64,000 nucleotides of DNA from Fulvia fulva (lineage: Eukaryota > Ascomycota > Dothideomycetes > Mycosphaerellales > Mycosphaerellaceae), in contig NC_063016.1 in the NCBI RefSeq assembly GCF_020509005.1, positions 2,790,001 to 2,854,000 of the forward strand, given 5' to 3'. The notes under the pieces were generated by a model, which saw only the letters and a list, made by a program, of their open reading frames with translations, searched no databases and was not told the origin of the DNA. Every line of letters starts with the position of its first letter. Position 1 is the first letter of the stretch. The translations under genes were made by a program, and so were the position numbers. Positions 9,279 through 22,007 of the stretch are shown piece after piece.

Positions 9279-9512
9279 TGTTAAGAACATAAAGGCCGTA
9301 GGACAAGTATATAGGTATAGGTGTGTTATGTAACTAGATCACGCGACTAGGGTTTACTAGCCTATAGGCTAGTAAACATCTAGACACCTAGTATCTACCT
9401 ATACTAACACCGGCGATACTATATATAGATATACGCTATCCTATTAGGTCCTTCTTTATCTTTCGTATAATCCGCCGTCTTCTACTACTACGCAACTCGT
9501 ACCTATTTAATA
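9279..9512 (+). repeat. Copia-1 5' LTR
   Basis: Starts TGTTAAGAAC and ends TTTAATA, where the 3' copy keeps the terminal CA. It differs from the 3' LTR at many CpA/TpG sites. Confidence 0.9.
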
Positions 9513-9979
9513 GGTTATAAGCCCGGGTTAGCAACTCGGTGTTTCACCCTCGACAAAGTCGTATTAGAGTTATTCCTCTTTAGAACAAAAGGAAGGTAGA
9601 CTAGAGGCCGCACCCGCATTGTATAGGAAGCTATAGCCGTGCTATAGGTGTATATACGACGTAAAAGAGCCTAGTAAGGCACTATTAGACTCCGGGTTAG
9701 GGAGCCTATACTAATACCTTAGACAAGTAGGCGAGCTTACTAAGAAGAGTCGCTCTCCGGACATCGCGTTCGTATCGACTAACTGTTTATTCTAAGAGAG
9801 CCGTAGTGTCTTAGAAACCCCCTCTACTAAGAGAGTTACGCTATAGTGTCTTAGTACTAATACTATCCTTCGACTTTCCTCCTCTTCCCGGCGGATAGCC
9901 ATCCTCTCCGCTATTAACCTCGCGTTCGTTTTATCCTATTTCGATCCGATCGCGTACGACCGAATACATCCTTTTACCT

Positions 9980-12900
9980 AAGGGTAGCTAACCTGTCCCT
10001 CAACTTACAAAAAATAGAGAACGAGACTAGGTTTATAAGAAAGAGAGTAGCACCTGTTCTAACAAGAGAGAACTACGAAATATAGTTCAAGCTAATAAGA
10101 ATACACCTAGTATTAAAGCAGGTTGACTAGGTCCTCGAAGACAGTATTACGGACATTCCCGCTATAACCCTATCTATAGCGACACCCTCTATATTGTCGG
10201 AGTTATCTCTTCCTTTAGATCAAGCGATAAGGAAGGCATCGTATAGACGGCATAATGTAACGGCCCTATATAAGATGTACATCTGTCTGTCGATAGATAA
10301 CTAAGAGATAATATACGAGATCCGGTATACGAAGGAGTTATAGGAATAGGCTAAAGCTAAATATAAGAGAAGACTTCTCGCTACTAGAACAAGTTTGCTT
10401 TAGTAATACACCAATTTCGTAATAACAGAGGACTAGTTAATAGATAACGCCTAGTAGGAGCTTAGCTTAATTATAAGGAGGGCTGTTTCAATCTCGCCTT
10501 AGTTCTAAGACATTAAGACTAAGGACAGAAAGATCTAGCAACTCTTAGTAGCTCTACTAGACTCATTTAGCTCAATTCGCGATACAATTGATGCCTAGGT
10601 GAATCTCTTACTACAAGACCTTCTTATAATTCTTAGGGAGAAGCAAGAATCAATAATTTATTAAGGGACAGCTATGTTCGCTAAGAAGGGTTTCTAGGGC
10701 AAGCTTACGTACTATCTCTACGGTAGTGACTATTTTATAAGCAAGTGCCTACACCTTTCTATAGCTTAGTAGGCTGTTAGGAACAAGGACAAACTAGCTA
10801 GGGTTACCTACCCTACTAAGAGACAACCGTTACTACCTCGTAGGAGGTCATTATTACTAAACCTTCGTAATGTCCTTAAGGTGATAACGGACCTTATAAA
10901 GTAGATAAAGGAGAGCCGCAAGCCAAAGGCCTCCTCTAGTAAGCCTATAAGGGCCTATACAACCTAGGACGACGTATTAGACCCTAAGATACTATTAGAA
11001 GATGATGATGTTAATGAGGTTGCCTATTCTACTATAGAAGCTAAAGGTAAGTACCCCTCGTCCGAGTAGTTACTTAACTCTTATACTTCATTATATATAA
11101 CTGACTAAGAATTACTATTTAGGACACTAAGGCCTCTTTAAAAGAGGAAGTAGATCAAGGTTAGGGGTGGCTATCTATAAGCTATATATATAGGAAGTGT
11201 AGTAATAGGTAGTCCTTCTAGAAAGCAAATTGTCTTAGAAAATGTCCTGTTTGTTCCTAGCCTTAGAGTTAGTCTTGTTTCGTAGAATCAGTTTAGCTAA
11301 CAGTTTACTATCTAACTACCTAGTTTCACCCTAAAATCCTTGTCTAGTAAACCCGTTATCTAGACTAAACTTCGAGGAGGAGTACCGTTTATCTACTCGA
11401 TCTCGGAAATTCTTAAGTTATAGTATACTAGTATACTCTCTTAAGAACGTAACGGTACCGCTATAGCTAACACTAAGTCCGAAGATCAGTAGGAGCTATA
11501 GTATAGAAGATGTACACACCTTAGTAAGGGACTACTAAGAAATCTGTATAGAGTTACTAACAAGAAAGATCCTATTCCTGTTCCTTCTAAACACTAGAAT
11601 TACAAGGTCTGCTCCCTTATAAACATAAGGAAGTTCAAAGGACCTGCTATAGAGAGGAAAGGGGAGAGGCTGGCCCTCATCTCTATTGAGATCTATAGGC
11701 CTTTTTAGGGCGTAGTCTCTAGGCTAGGATATAAATATTAGCTTAAGATTGTAGACAACTTCTCTAGGAAGAAGTGGGTAATCCCTTTAAAGGCTAGGAG
11801 CGACGCTCCTATAGCCCTACGGGATTAGAAGGTCTAGGCAGAACGGTAGTCAAGGTACTTTCTGTCTACGATCCGGAGTAATAGTATAAAGGAAATTCTC
11901 GCCTTGCTAAAAGAGTAGGAGAAGGAGTTTAGTACTTAGATAGACATAACTGATGCCTATAACTCTCTTCAAAATGGACCTATAGAAAGGTCAATTTAAG
12001 CCTCTAAGAACACAGTCCGGGCTATACTTAAAGACTCTAGTATACTAGTTAAGTTCTAGCTAGAAGCTTTATAAGTATAGACTATAATCAGAAATAGACT
12101 ACCTAATAGTCCGATTATTGATAGTATTACTCTTTTACTAGAAGAAGCCTTTACTAGCTAAGTAGCGTTAGTCGACCATTTCCGCGTCTAGGGATACAAA
12201 GCTATAGTCTATATAGATCTAAGAGCCTAACCTTAAGCCTTAAGGAGAGACAAGTTGATAAACCGAGAGAAAGAAGCCGTGTTTATAGGCTACTTAGAAA
12301 ACACTACAAAACAATAGCTATTCTAGGATCCTAATAAAAAAGCTATAAAAGCGTATAGTCACGTCGACTAGTTTAAGAATAAGAAGGGGGGAGATATAGA
12401 TCTTAGTATCACCTTTACTAACTAGCCGAGTCGAGCGCTATAGCGCAATCCTATTAGGAGGAAGCCCTTTAGGGCAAAATTTTCCGATAGCGGATTATTA
12501 GAGACACCGTTACGAAGGCTAGGAGAAAATATTAAGGCGGTTTTAATACTATCGAAGGCCGATAACGGTGGATCTATACAGAACCTACCCGAGTCATTAA
12601 TACTATAGCAACCGCTGTTTATATAACTTCCCCCTCCCCTAAAGGACATTAGGGAATACTAGAAGTTTAGAGATCAGGGTACTCTAATAAAAGAAAAAGA
12701 AGATGTCGTTTAGTTCGACCTATCCGAACACCTAGCGCCACCTTAGGTTATAGGTAACAAGAGGTTAAGGGGGGACGGAGATAATAACTCTAAAGAGTAT
12801 AAGGCTAAATACTATAAGGCTCTTATTGCCTAGATGTTCTATCTAGACCCTATAATAAGCTAGGTAGAGGAGATTCTAAACGACGTAGAAGAATATATAT

Positions 12901-14560
12901 TTGCTACTATTAGGCAGGCCATAGCCTATTAGTAGGAAGTACTAATCCTAAAGTCCTATAAGGTAGCCGTAGGAGACCCTAAATAGGGATATATATAGAG
13001 AGAGGTAATCGAGAACGAACTTATTGCCTTAGTAAGCAACAATACCTAGGAACTAGTTGTACCGCTAAAGGGTGCGAATCTAATTACTTCTAGGTAGGTC
13101 TTTAATGTGAAAAGAATAATTAGTAGAGCTATTAAGAAGTTCAAGGTAAGACTAGTTATAAGAGGGTTTTTATAGAAATATAGGGTTGACTTCGAAGAGA
13201 CCTTTGTACCTACTATTAGACATAATACTCTCCGAGTATTCATAGCAGTAGTGTATAAGAGATATCTCGAGATACACCTAGTAGATATAAATAATGCTTT
13301 TACCTAAAGTAGCCTTCTTAAAGACATCTATATAATCCCACCCCTAGGAGTTAAAGCACCTCTAAACATAGTGTTCGAGGTCCTACGAAGCCTTTATAGA
13401 CTTAAGCAAGTAGCTAGAGACTAGAACAAGCTCTGTGTTGCGAAGCTAGAGAAGATTAGATTTACCTAGTCCTAGGTAGATCTATACCTACTTATCTATA
13501 CGGATAGAGACCTTATAGTCCTTACCTATATAGATGACATACCTATTATAGCTCCGAAGCTATTAGATGTTCAGTAGTTTAAGGCTAAGCTTAGAAAAGT
13601 GTTTAAGATTAAAGATCTTAGTAAACCTACAAAGATCCTTAGAATAAGGATTATAAGAGACAGGTCCTAAGATACTTTAAAGCTTGATTAAGGACACTAT
13701 GTCTACGCTAACTTAGCCAAGATAAATATAGCTAGAGAGAAGGCTACGCCAACCTACTTACCTATAGAGAGCTACGAGCATTTAGTACCTACGGTACCTA
13801 TAGATAAGGGGTGTAATAAACAGGATTACTAGAGCTATAATAGTACCTAGATATGGCCAATAATAATGACAAGGCTAGACTTAGCATTCCCCCTTAGAAG
13901 AATTAGCTCATTTGTTACTAATCCCTCGCAGTAGTATATAAAGGCTTTAAAGAAGCTCTCCCGATACCTACGGTCGTACCTAGACCTAGGTCTTATATAT
14001 AGAAAGGGAGGGGGCAATCTCTAGGGATACTCGGACTCTAACTACGCTATAGACAAAGTGGATAGAGTCTTAATTCTAGGATACGTATAGTTCCTTTATA
14101 GATTACCTATGTCCTAGATAAGTAGGAAGTAGAAGTCTATTATAACATTAATAATAGAATCTGAGATTATAGCTATAAACGTAGCCGCAAAGTAGTCACA
14201 ATTTCTTACTACTGTCCTTAGGGAAATGGGGTGCCTGAAACTAGTAGGAAAGAGCTCTTTCTAGCCGAGTATAAGGGTAAGTAAGGGCACTATTAACGAG
14301 CTAAGGCTAGTCAAGCTTATAGGTAATAACTAAGCCGCTTTAATACTTATAAAAGATGCCTATATACATAAAAGGTCAAAGCATACTAATGTTATATATA
14401 ACTATATCAGACATCTCTAGTAGTAGAAGAAGATTATAGTAGACTACTACTATATAAAGGGCATAGCTACTAATAGGTTAATAAAGCCCCTTAATAGCTA
14501 GTAGTTCTAAAACTTTATAAGGTAGCTCTAGCTTATATAAAGGGATTATAGGAGACTATG
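9980..14560 (+). pseudogene. Copia-1 gag-pol (broken)
   Basis: A gag knuckle at 10710-10748 has its first two cysteines and the histidine changed to tyrosine (TGC or TGT to TAC or TAT, CAT to TAT), leaving only the last Cys. Integrase sequence (KIVDNFSRKKWVIPLKAR) is near 11740-11800. RT follows at about 13190-13600 (VDFEETFVPTIRHNTLRVFI, DINNAFT, TYIDDIPIIAPK), then RNase H near 14020-14420 (SNYAIDKVDRVLILGYV). Stops are TAG or TAA. The order INT-RT identifies Ty1/copia, and the parallel copy copia-2 lies on the minus strand at 51325 onwards. Gag limits are approximate. Confidence 0.85.
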
Positions 14561-14575
14561 TGGCCTAAGTAGGAG

Positions 14576-14809
14576 TATCGAGAACATATAGGCCGAAGGA
14601 CAAGTATATAGGTGTAGGTATGTTATGTGACTAGATCACGTAACTAGGGTTTACTAGCCTATAGGCTAGCAAACATCCGGACACCTAGTATCTACCTACA
14701 CTAATACCGGCGATACTATATATAGATACACGCTATCCTATTAGGTCCTTCTTCGTCTTTCGTATAATCCGCCGTCTTCTACTACTACGTAACTCGTACC
14801 TATTTAACA
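14576..14809 (+). repeat. Copia-1 3' LTR
   Basis: 234 bp ending TTTAACA, followed by TTTAA. A purine-rich AAGTAGGAG precedes it. The start TATCG corresponds to TGTTA in the 5' copy. Confidence 0.9.
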
Positions 14810-14814
14810 TTTAA

Positions 14815-14893
14815 TAAGTTTAAGACTAGTAAAGAACTACTAGATTAGATAACGCGCTAGTACGGTACCCGTAACGAAGGAACTAAGGCTATA
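14815..14893 (+). mobile_element. Gypsy-1 fragment b
   Basis: 79 bp between copia-1 and gypsy-2, matching gypsy-4 at about 40370-40450. It ends in CTATA (14889-14893), the duplication made by gypsy-2. Confidence 0.85.
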
Positions 14894-15091
14894 TATTACG
14901 AGACAGCCCTTTTTACGAACTGCCTCGTAATATAGTATCGTCGGCCGTACGACCGCGCGCTAGCGGCCGCTAGTACCCGCTAGCTCGATTCGCGCGACTT
15001 TATCTTCTCGCGCTTCTTACGCTCTCTTAGATAGCTCGCGTAACTATATATATCTTTACCCGACCCTATTATAGTACTCTCGCCCGTAATA
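14894..15091 (+). repeat. Gypsy-2 5' LTR
   Basis: 198 bp; starts TATTACGAG where the 3' copy has TGTTACGAG, and ends GTAATA where the 3' copy has GTAACA. Both end changes are RIP-type. Confidence 0.92.
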
Positions 15092-15399
15092 GTTAGTTAC
15101 GCCTATCTACGAGTAGAGAGCTAACCTCTACGTACGATACTAAGACCGCCCGAGATAGTACGATAGTACTAGACCGTACGATTAATTCGCGATAATAGAG
15201 AATGCCGACGAGGCCTCTCGACGCCCTCCCCTACGACCTTTAAGTATACGACCTAGCGCTACTATTTAGCGATAGTAATACCTATATTGTACGCCCTCTA
15301 TCTTAGCCGAGTTACTAAACGGAGACCCTTAGAACCTAGAACTTTAGAACTAGCTTAACTCGATCCTTAGCGATAGTATATATCCGGACCGCGTAAGTA

Positions 15400-17500
15400 G
15401 GATATAGTATAAGTAAGGAAACAGAATAGACAGGTCCACTCTCTCTTATCTTTATATACCCGATTTACAAATTCCTTTAACTAATAATACGCCTTAGTCT
15501 TTAACACAATACGAGAGTAGTAGGGTAGAGGGTAAGAAGCTAGTACGACTAGATATCGAAGATACTCGTCTCTCGTCTTACGAGGAACGATAGTAAAGGT
15601 ATCGACTTTATATAGTTTATTAATAGTGTAGCGCCTCCTCGTATAGACTAGATCGACTTTAACGATATAGACTTAGAGTACGATCTAATAAACTATAAGA
15701 TCGCCAATACCGAAGCATTTAAGAGGGTAGTTACCTTACGGCCTAATACTATATATCTTAAAGTTAAGAGCACTATAGATAGGTACGCCTACTAGAAGGT
15801 TATACTAGACTACTCCCGAGCCTAGGTACGACGCTATTACGAGGAACGCGATCAAGTCGATACTAAACTCGCAAAGCTCTAAGAAGAATATAATATCGTC
15901 TTCGAAGACCGATAGGATATAGCGACCAAACGAGATAAGATATAAGCCGATACTATAATATATTAGACATCCTAGGAAGATACTAAGGCCCGTATCTAGA
16001 TACTATAAATAGCCTTAGACGATACCGTAACTAAGGAACACTATAAGAAGATTACCGATAAGCTAGTAGGCCGTATTAATACTACTAATAGCTATCTCGA
16101 GCAAGTAGAGGACGAAGTCGACTAACTTAAGGCTAAGATTATATAGTAGGACACTAAGATCTCGTAACTTAAGATATAAGCCCGGCTTACCGCCTTACTA
16201 AGCGAGTAAGACCGCCCGCCTACTTTCTCTAAGTAGTTACGACCCTAGTAATAGCCGTAGTAGTAGGAATAGTAGACTACTAGTCTAGAGGGATTCCTAT
16301 AAGCCGGTACCCGTCGTTCTTAGACTCTAGTAGGTAGCGGCTATCGGGCCCGTACCTATAACCGTACTACCCGCGCCGGTTCTCTTATACTCTTAGTAGC
16401 CCGTACTAATAACACTACGATATTCGCCGCCTAAACCGACTAACGTTTCCCCTATTCTAAAGAGTTTGACAACTTAGGCGAGCTCTTATATATCGACTAG
16501 AAAGAGAGCTATAAGGACTCTATTACGGTACGATATACTATATAAACACCTTGCCTCGATATCTTTAACTACGTTAAGCGTTATACTCTCGGTACCCCTA
16601 GGGATATTATCCGTACGGCTATTAAGAACAACGAATAGGTAAGCCTCGAGGATATATAGGACGAGTTAGACGACAACTTCCGTAAGAATCTTCGAGACAT
16701 TAAGCTTAAGGCTAGACGCGATCTATACTAGCTAAAGTAGGAGTACGGCTAGGAGTTTAGTAAATATATCGTCAAATACCGCCGCCTTAGCGCTAAGGCC
16801 GGTAATCCTATAGTGTCGTACGAGCTATAGATTAGCCTAAACGAGTTCTAGATAAAGAAGATAGAGGACTACTAGCTTATAGACCCCGTTAGCTAGTTCA
16901 TTCGTATCGCTAAAGACAAGGAAGAGGTATATAATACCGTAAAGAGTATATATAGTAAGAGGGACAAGGATAAGGACACCTAGTAAGGCGTTAACGGGCG
17001 TCGTAGTAGTTAAGGATAAGGCTAATAGGGCTTTAGATAATAGAGCGCTAGTATAGTACTACGAGCCGCGCCGCCTACTATAAACAATACGCTTACGGTC
17101 TCTACGCGTACCTAGAACGCTAGCCCGGCCGTACGCCTTATCCCCTAGCGTTATACTATACTACCTAAGCTTACCGACGAACTCCGCGACTAGCTACGCT
17201 AGTAAGGCCGCTACTTCTACTATCGTAAACCTAGATATACCGGCCTCGACCCCGTATATATTCTTTATAACTCCCGCGGTAAGTAGCGTACCGGCGACGT
17301 TAACTATAAGATACCTATCGCTCTTAACACTATAACCGACGCGCTAGCCCTCTAGATCGAAGTACTACCCGTTTAGGGAAATGCCTAGCTCCTTAGTACC
17401 GTTGCGCTAAAGGAGTAATATACGAATCTACGAATTATAAACACGAAGAACAAGACTACGAGATATATACCTAAGAGGAAGAATACCTATATATAGTAAT
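15400..17500 (+). pseudogene. Gypsy-2 gag (broken)
   Basis: A gag-like region between the 5' LTR and the protease. A former CCHC knuckle near 17205-17250 reads RYFYYRKPRYTGLD, in which tyrosines stand where cysteines and histidine are expected, consistent with G-to-A in TGC or TGT and C-to-T in CAT or CAC. The upstream half is rich in charged residues. Limits are approximate because stops mask the start. Confidence 0.65.
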
Positions 17501-17519
17501 AGCTAAGAGAGACACCTAT

Positions 17520-20500
17520 ACGCGTATATATATATAACTAACGTATAGAAAGTATATAGTGTATACTAGTACTATAACTAGTATATTAGGTAGAAAAGCA
17601 AACGTACTTACCCTCTCTAATACTAGCGCCTCCTCTAAGTTTATTAACCTAAGATTCGTTCGCGTAAATAAAGTCCCTACCTTTAAGCTAGAAAGGCTAA
17701 GACGCCTACGTATAGCTAACGGAGCGGCTGTACGACTACTCGAAGTAGTACTAATAGACGTTACTATTAGTAGCTATACTAGTTAAGAGCTATACTACGT
17801 TACTAACCTCGACAAGTACGACCTAGTACTAGGTATCTCCTAGCTCGAAGAATACGACCCTTCGTATAGCTTTAAATATAAGATACTTAGCTTTGATAAG
17901 CCTACCTACTACTAACATTATTACTAGAACGGTATGCCTTATACGATAATAATAGAAGGTAGTAAGCCTAAGGCGCCGAAACTAGTACTACCCGAGCTAG
18001 AACCCGATATCTGTTTTATTAGCGCGGACGCCTATTATCGTATAGCGAAGCAAGCCTAGAAGCGATAAGACTAGCTAGACGCCGATAAGCTCTTCGTACT
18101 ATAGCCGGAGGATTTCGACGACGAGGAGCATACCTCTACCTTCGCTATATCGCTAGATAATTTAGAAATCTTTATAAATAGGAACAAGGTATAGGACCCG
18201 AAGGCTAAGCTACCGCCCGAATATTACGACCTAGCCGACGCCTTTAGGTATAAGGGCAAGTTTAAGCTACCTAAGTATAGCCCGTCCGACTATACGATCA
18301 GCTTGAAACTAGGATTAGAAGGGTAGCGACCCTATAAGAAGGCCTTTAGTATAAACACGGATTAGCTAGTAGTTGTTAAGAATTTCATTAATAATAGTAT
18401 AGCTAATAGTACGGTCGAACTATCTAAATTAGACATGTCGTCTCCCGTATTAATTATTAAGAAGCTAGGAGGCGGGCTCTATGTCTACGTCGACTACCGC
18501 GCCCTAAATACTATTATAGTTAAGGACCAATACCTAATGCCTCTATTAAGGGAGACACTTAAGCGAGTTTCTAAGGCCAAGTAGTTTACTAAGCTTAACA
18601 TCGCCGCCGTATTAAATAATATACGTATCCGTAAGGGGGACGAACAGATAACCGTCTTTATTACTAGGTATAGATTATACTAGTTTAAGGTCCTTCCGTT
18701 CGGCCCCTATAATAGCCCTAGTAGTTAGTAGCGTAAGATTAACGATATCCTCCGAGAATTCCTAGACGACTTCGCTATAGTATACCTCGATAACGTCCTA
18801 ATTTATACGGGCGGCCCCTTAAATAATTATAGAGCTTACGTACGAAAGGTCCTATATAGACTACGGGATATAGGGCTACTAGTAGACATCGATAAGTATA
18901 AATCCTACGTTAAACGGATTAAATACCTAGGCCTTATTATTATAACGGAGGGCGTTAAGAAAGACCCTATAAAGATTAAAGCTATTATATACTAGGAGGT
19001 ACCTCGTAACGTTAAGGACGTTCTTACATTCCTTAGCTTTACTAGATTCTATAGGAAGTTTATCTACGCCTTCTCTAAAGTAACCGCGTGCCTTATAGAC
19101 CTTACAAAGATAGGTAAAAATAGTAAAGTCGACGGTAAGGTAGTTAAGAGGCTACCCTTTATATAGACCTAATAGTACGATATAGCCTTTAAGGAACTTA
19201 AGTAGCGCTTTAGCTAAGTAGGTATACTAGCCTATTATTAACTAGGCGAGCAGATTTAGGTAGTAATAGACTCTAGCGACTAGGTTAATATAGGGGTACT
19301 ATTATAGATAATTAACGGCGTCATTAGACCCGTAGCGTTCTACTCGAAGAAGCTTAGTCTATAAGAATATAACTACGACATTTACGACAAAGAGCTACTA
19401 GCTATTATTAAGGCGTTCGAGGAATAGTAACCGGAACTTATCGGCGCTATAGACGACAAACTAGTTCGGGTACTTACCGATTACCGTAATCTTAAGTACT
19501 TTATAACTACTAAGTAGCTTAACCGGCGCTAGGTACGCTAGGCTAAGTTCCTATCCTAGTTCAACTTTAAGATCACCTATCGCCCGGGCGCCTAAGGAAC
19601 GAAACTGGATAGTCTTACCCGTCGCTCTTAGGATATACCGGCGGGGGTAGACAATACTAGAACGTAGTATTAATAGTAGACTATTCTAAAACCCTAAAAC
19701 CTAGACATCGTTACTAAGTTCGCTATATAAGTATAGGACGACCTACTAATAAACTATTAAGCACTATTAATTTGCGACTCGGACGATAAATAAGAAGACT
19801 ACTATACTAGCGATATTGCTACCCCTAGCGACTAACCCGCCCCGCCTAGCGAGACGTAATATAGCCGTTACTCGAACTAAACGACGCCGAGGCACGTAGT
19901 AACGTCGACTCGGAACTAGATAATAGAGTCCTAGTCGAAGAGATGCCTAGTAACGAGTAACCTGTCGAAGGAAGTATAGAGCCGTTAGATAAACCTACGC
20001 TACTAGAGGAACGGGAGCAAATAGAGTTATATAAAGAAGAACTATATATAGAAGTATATAATAGCCGGTCTATAACGATACGTATACTTAAACTCAAGTC
20101 CGATCTCTAGTAGGGGATCGCTAACGTATAGCTATAATAATAGAAGATCGCCGCGTTAGATTACAAAATTATCGCGGATCGACTATACGTCGACAAAGCC
20201 TTATATATCCTAGCCTTTTAGAACCTCCGTACCCGGATAGTACGTAAATACTATAATAGTAGAGTAGCTAGCTACTAAGGTATAGCGAGGACTTTTAATC
20301 TACTATAAAGGCAAAACCTCTTTTAGCCTAGTATAGTAAGTAACGTCGTAAGATACGTATATTACTACCTAATATATAGGCGCTCGACTCTATTAAGACT
20401 AATAAAGTAAGGCACCCTATCCCTATACTATACGCCCGGTTATGAATAGAAGTATATTATAGTAGACTTTATCGTCGACCTACCCGCTAGTAAAGATCCC

Positions 20501-21790
20501 GATACTAGACTAATCTATAAACATATTATAATAGTTACCGATATACTGACTAAATCCGTACGGCTACTCCCTACTAATGACTTAAACGCTAAGCACGCCG
20601 CTACCTTGTTATATAAGTATATATTCCCCGTATACGGCCTACCGGAGATAGTCGTAAGCGATAGAGGTACGTAATTCGTTAGTACGCTCTTCCGTAGACT
20701 CTACGTAAGGCTTAGTATCTACTAAAATCTTTCTATAGCCTTCTATCTAGAAACGGATAGGCAATTAGAACGTACGAACTAAGTACTCGAACAGTATATC
20801 CGCGCCTATACTAACTATTAATAAGATAACTAGGTCGAGTTACTACCTAACGCCGAGTTCGCCCTTACTAATTACGAGTCTATAAGTACCGGAATGACTC
20901 TATTCTTCGCCGACTCTAGCCGCTACCCGTAGATAGAGTTTAGTAGCCTAGCTGAACTATAAGTTATAGCTCGGGAAGTACCTAACGTCGAGGCCGCTAA
21001 CGCGTTAGTTAATAATATATAAGATACTTAAGTATAAATACGGCGGGTACTCGAGTCTATACGCCGCGACCGCCTAGACGAGCTACGCGACGTATATACT
21101 TTTACGTAGGTACGAACGGCCGAAGCCGTAAATACTCGGCGAGCGCTAGCGCCTATATACTAGCCTAACGATATAGTTCTACTAGATACCCGTAACATTA
21201 GGACTATACGCCTAAGTAAGAAACTCGATTATAAGTTCCTTAGACCGTTTCGAGTCGTTAGGGCCGTAGGTAGACGCTCGTATAAACTCGAACTTAGTAA
21301 TAGGATACAAATTTATAACGTGTTCTATACGAGTAAGTTACGCCGCGTAGTAACTAAAGGGATACCTAGATAACGCGAACTACTACTAGCGCCCGTAATC
21401 GTCGAACGCGAAGGCTAGGTATCGGAGGAACACGAAGTAGAGGATCTAGTAGATTCTAAGATTAGGTATAACGATATATAGTATATAGTTATTTAGAAGG
21501 ATCGTACGTAGAGCTAGGCTAAGTAGTTAGCCGTACTACCTAGATATAAAGAACTCGCGATCGCGTTCTACTAGCGACACCTAGATAAACCTAAGCCTAC
21601 CTTCGACGGACTCGATTAGCCGGTAACTTAATACGGGCTAGCGCTAATCCTCGGACCGTATATATAAACGCGACATAACTATAGCTTCCTCGATAAAGCT
21701 CTCGAAACTAGTACCGGTATTAGTACTAGCGATAGCCCTCTATACGCTCCGAGTATTAAACGTAGGAACGTCGTAGGAGCTCCTTATTTG
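17520..21790 (+). pseudogene. Gypsy-2 pol: PR-RT-RNase H-INT-chromodomain (broken)
   Basis: The protease motif near 17605-17630 reads SNTSASSKF; the expected DTG has become NTS through two TpG-to-TpA changes. RT near 18480-18850 includes DYRALN and YLDNVLIYT, where the second catalytic Asp is Asn. RNase H is near 19270-19630 (YDKELLAIIKAFEE). Integrase near 20450-20950 includes PEIVVSDRGT and ETDRQLERTN. A chromodomain-like VEDLVDSKIRYND is near 21440. Stops are TAG and TAA. It cannot be active. Confidence 0.88.
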
Positions 21791-21804
21791 AGGAGGGGGG
21801 GTAC

Positions 21805-22002
21805 TGTTACGAGACAGCCCTTTTTACGAACTGCCTCGTAATATAGTATCGTCGGCCGTACGCCCGCGCGCTAGCGGCCGCTAGTACCCGCTAGCTCGAT
21901 TCGCGCGACTTTATCTTCTCGCGCTTCTCGCGCTCTCTTAGATAGCTCGCGTAACTATATATATCTTTGCCCGACCCTATTATAGTACTCTCGCCCGTAA
22001 CA
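21805..22002 (+). repeat. Gypsy-2 3' LTR
   Basis: 198 bp from TGTTACGAG to CCCGTAACA, with both canonical ends still intact; followed by CTATA. Confidence 0.93.
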
Positions 22003-22007
22003 CTATA

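Larger units (their letters stand above)
9279..14809 (+). mobile_element. Copia-1, full-length Ty1/copia element (RIP-saturated)
   Basis: A 5531-bp element with 234-bp LTRs at 9279-9512 and 14576-14809, flanked by TTTAA at 9274-9278 and 14810-14814, inserted in gypsy-1. It contains a gag knuckle, integrase before RT (the copia order) and RNase H, all with RIP-type stops. It is inactive. Confidence 0.92.
14894..22002 (+). mobile_element. Gypsy-2, full-length Ty3/gypsy chromovirus (RIP-saturated)
   Basis: A 7109-bp element with 198-bp LTRs at 14894-15091 and 21805-22002 and CTATA duplications at 14889-14893 and 22003-22007, inserted in gypsy-1. A strong purine tract, AGGAGGGGGGG, precedes the 3' LTR. 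Its gag and pol frames are full of RIP stops. Confidence 0.92.
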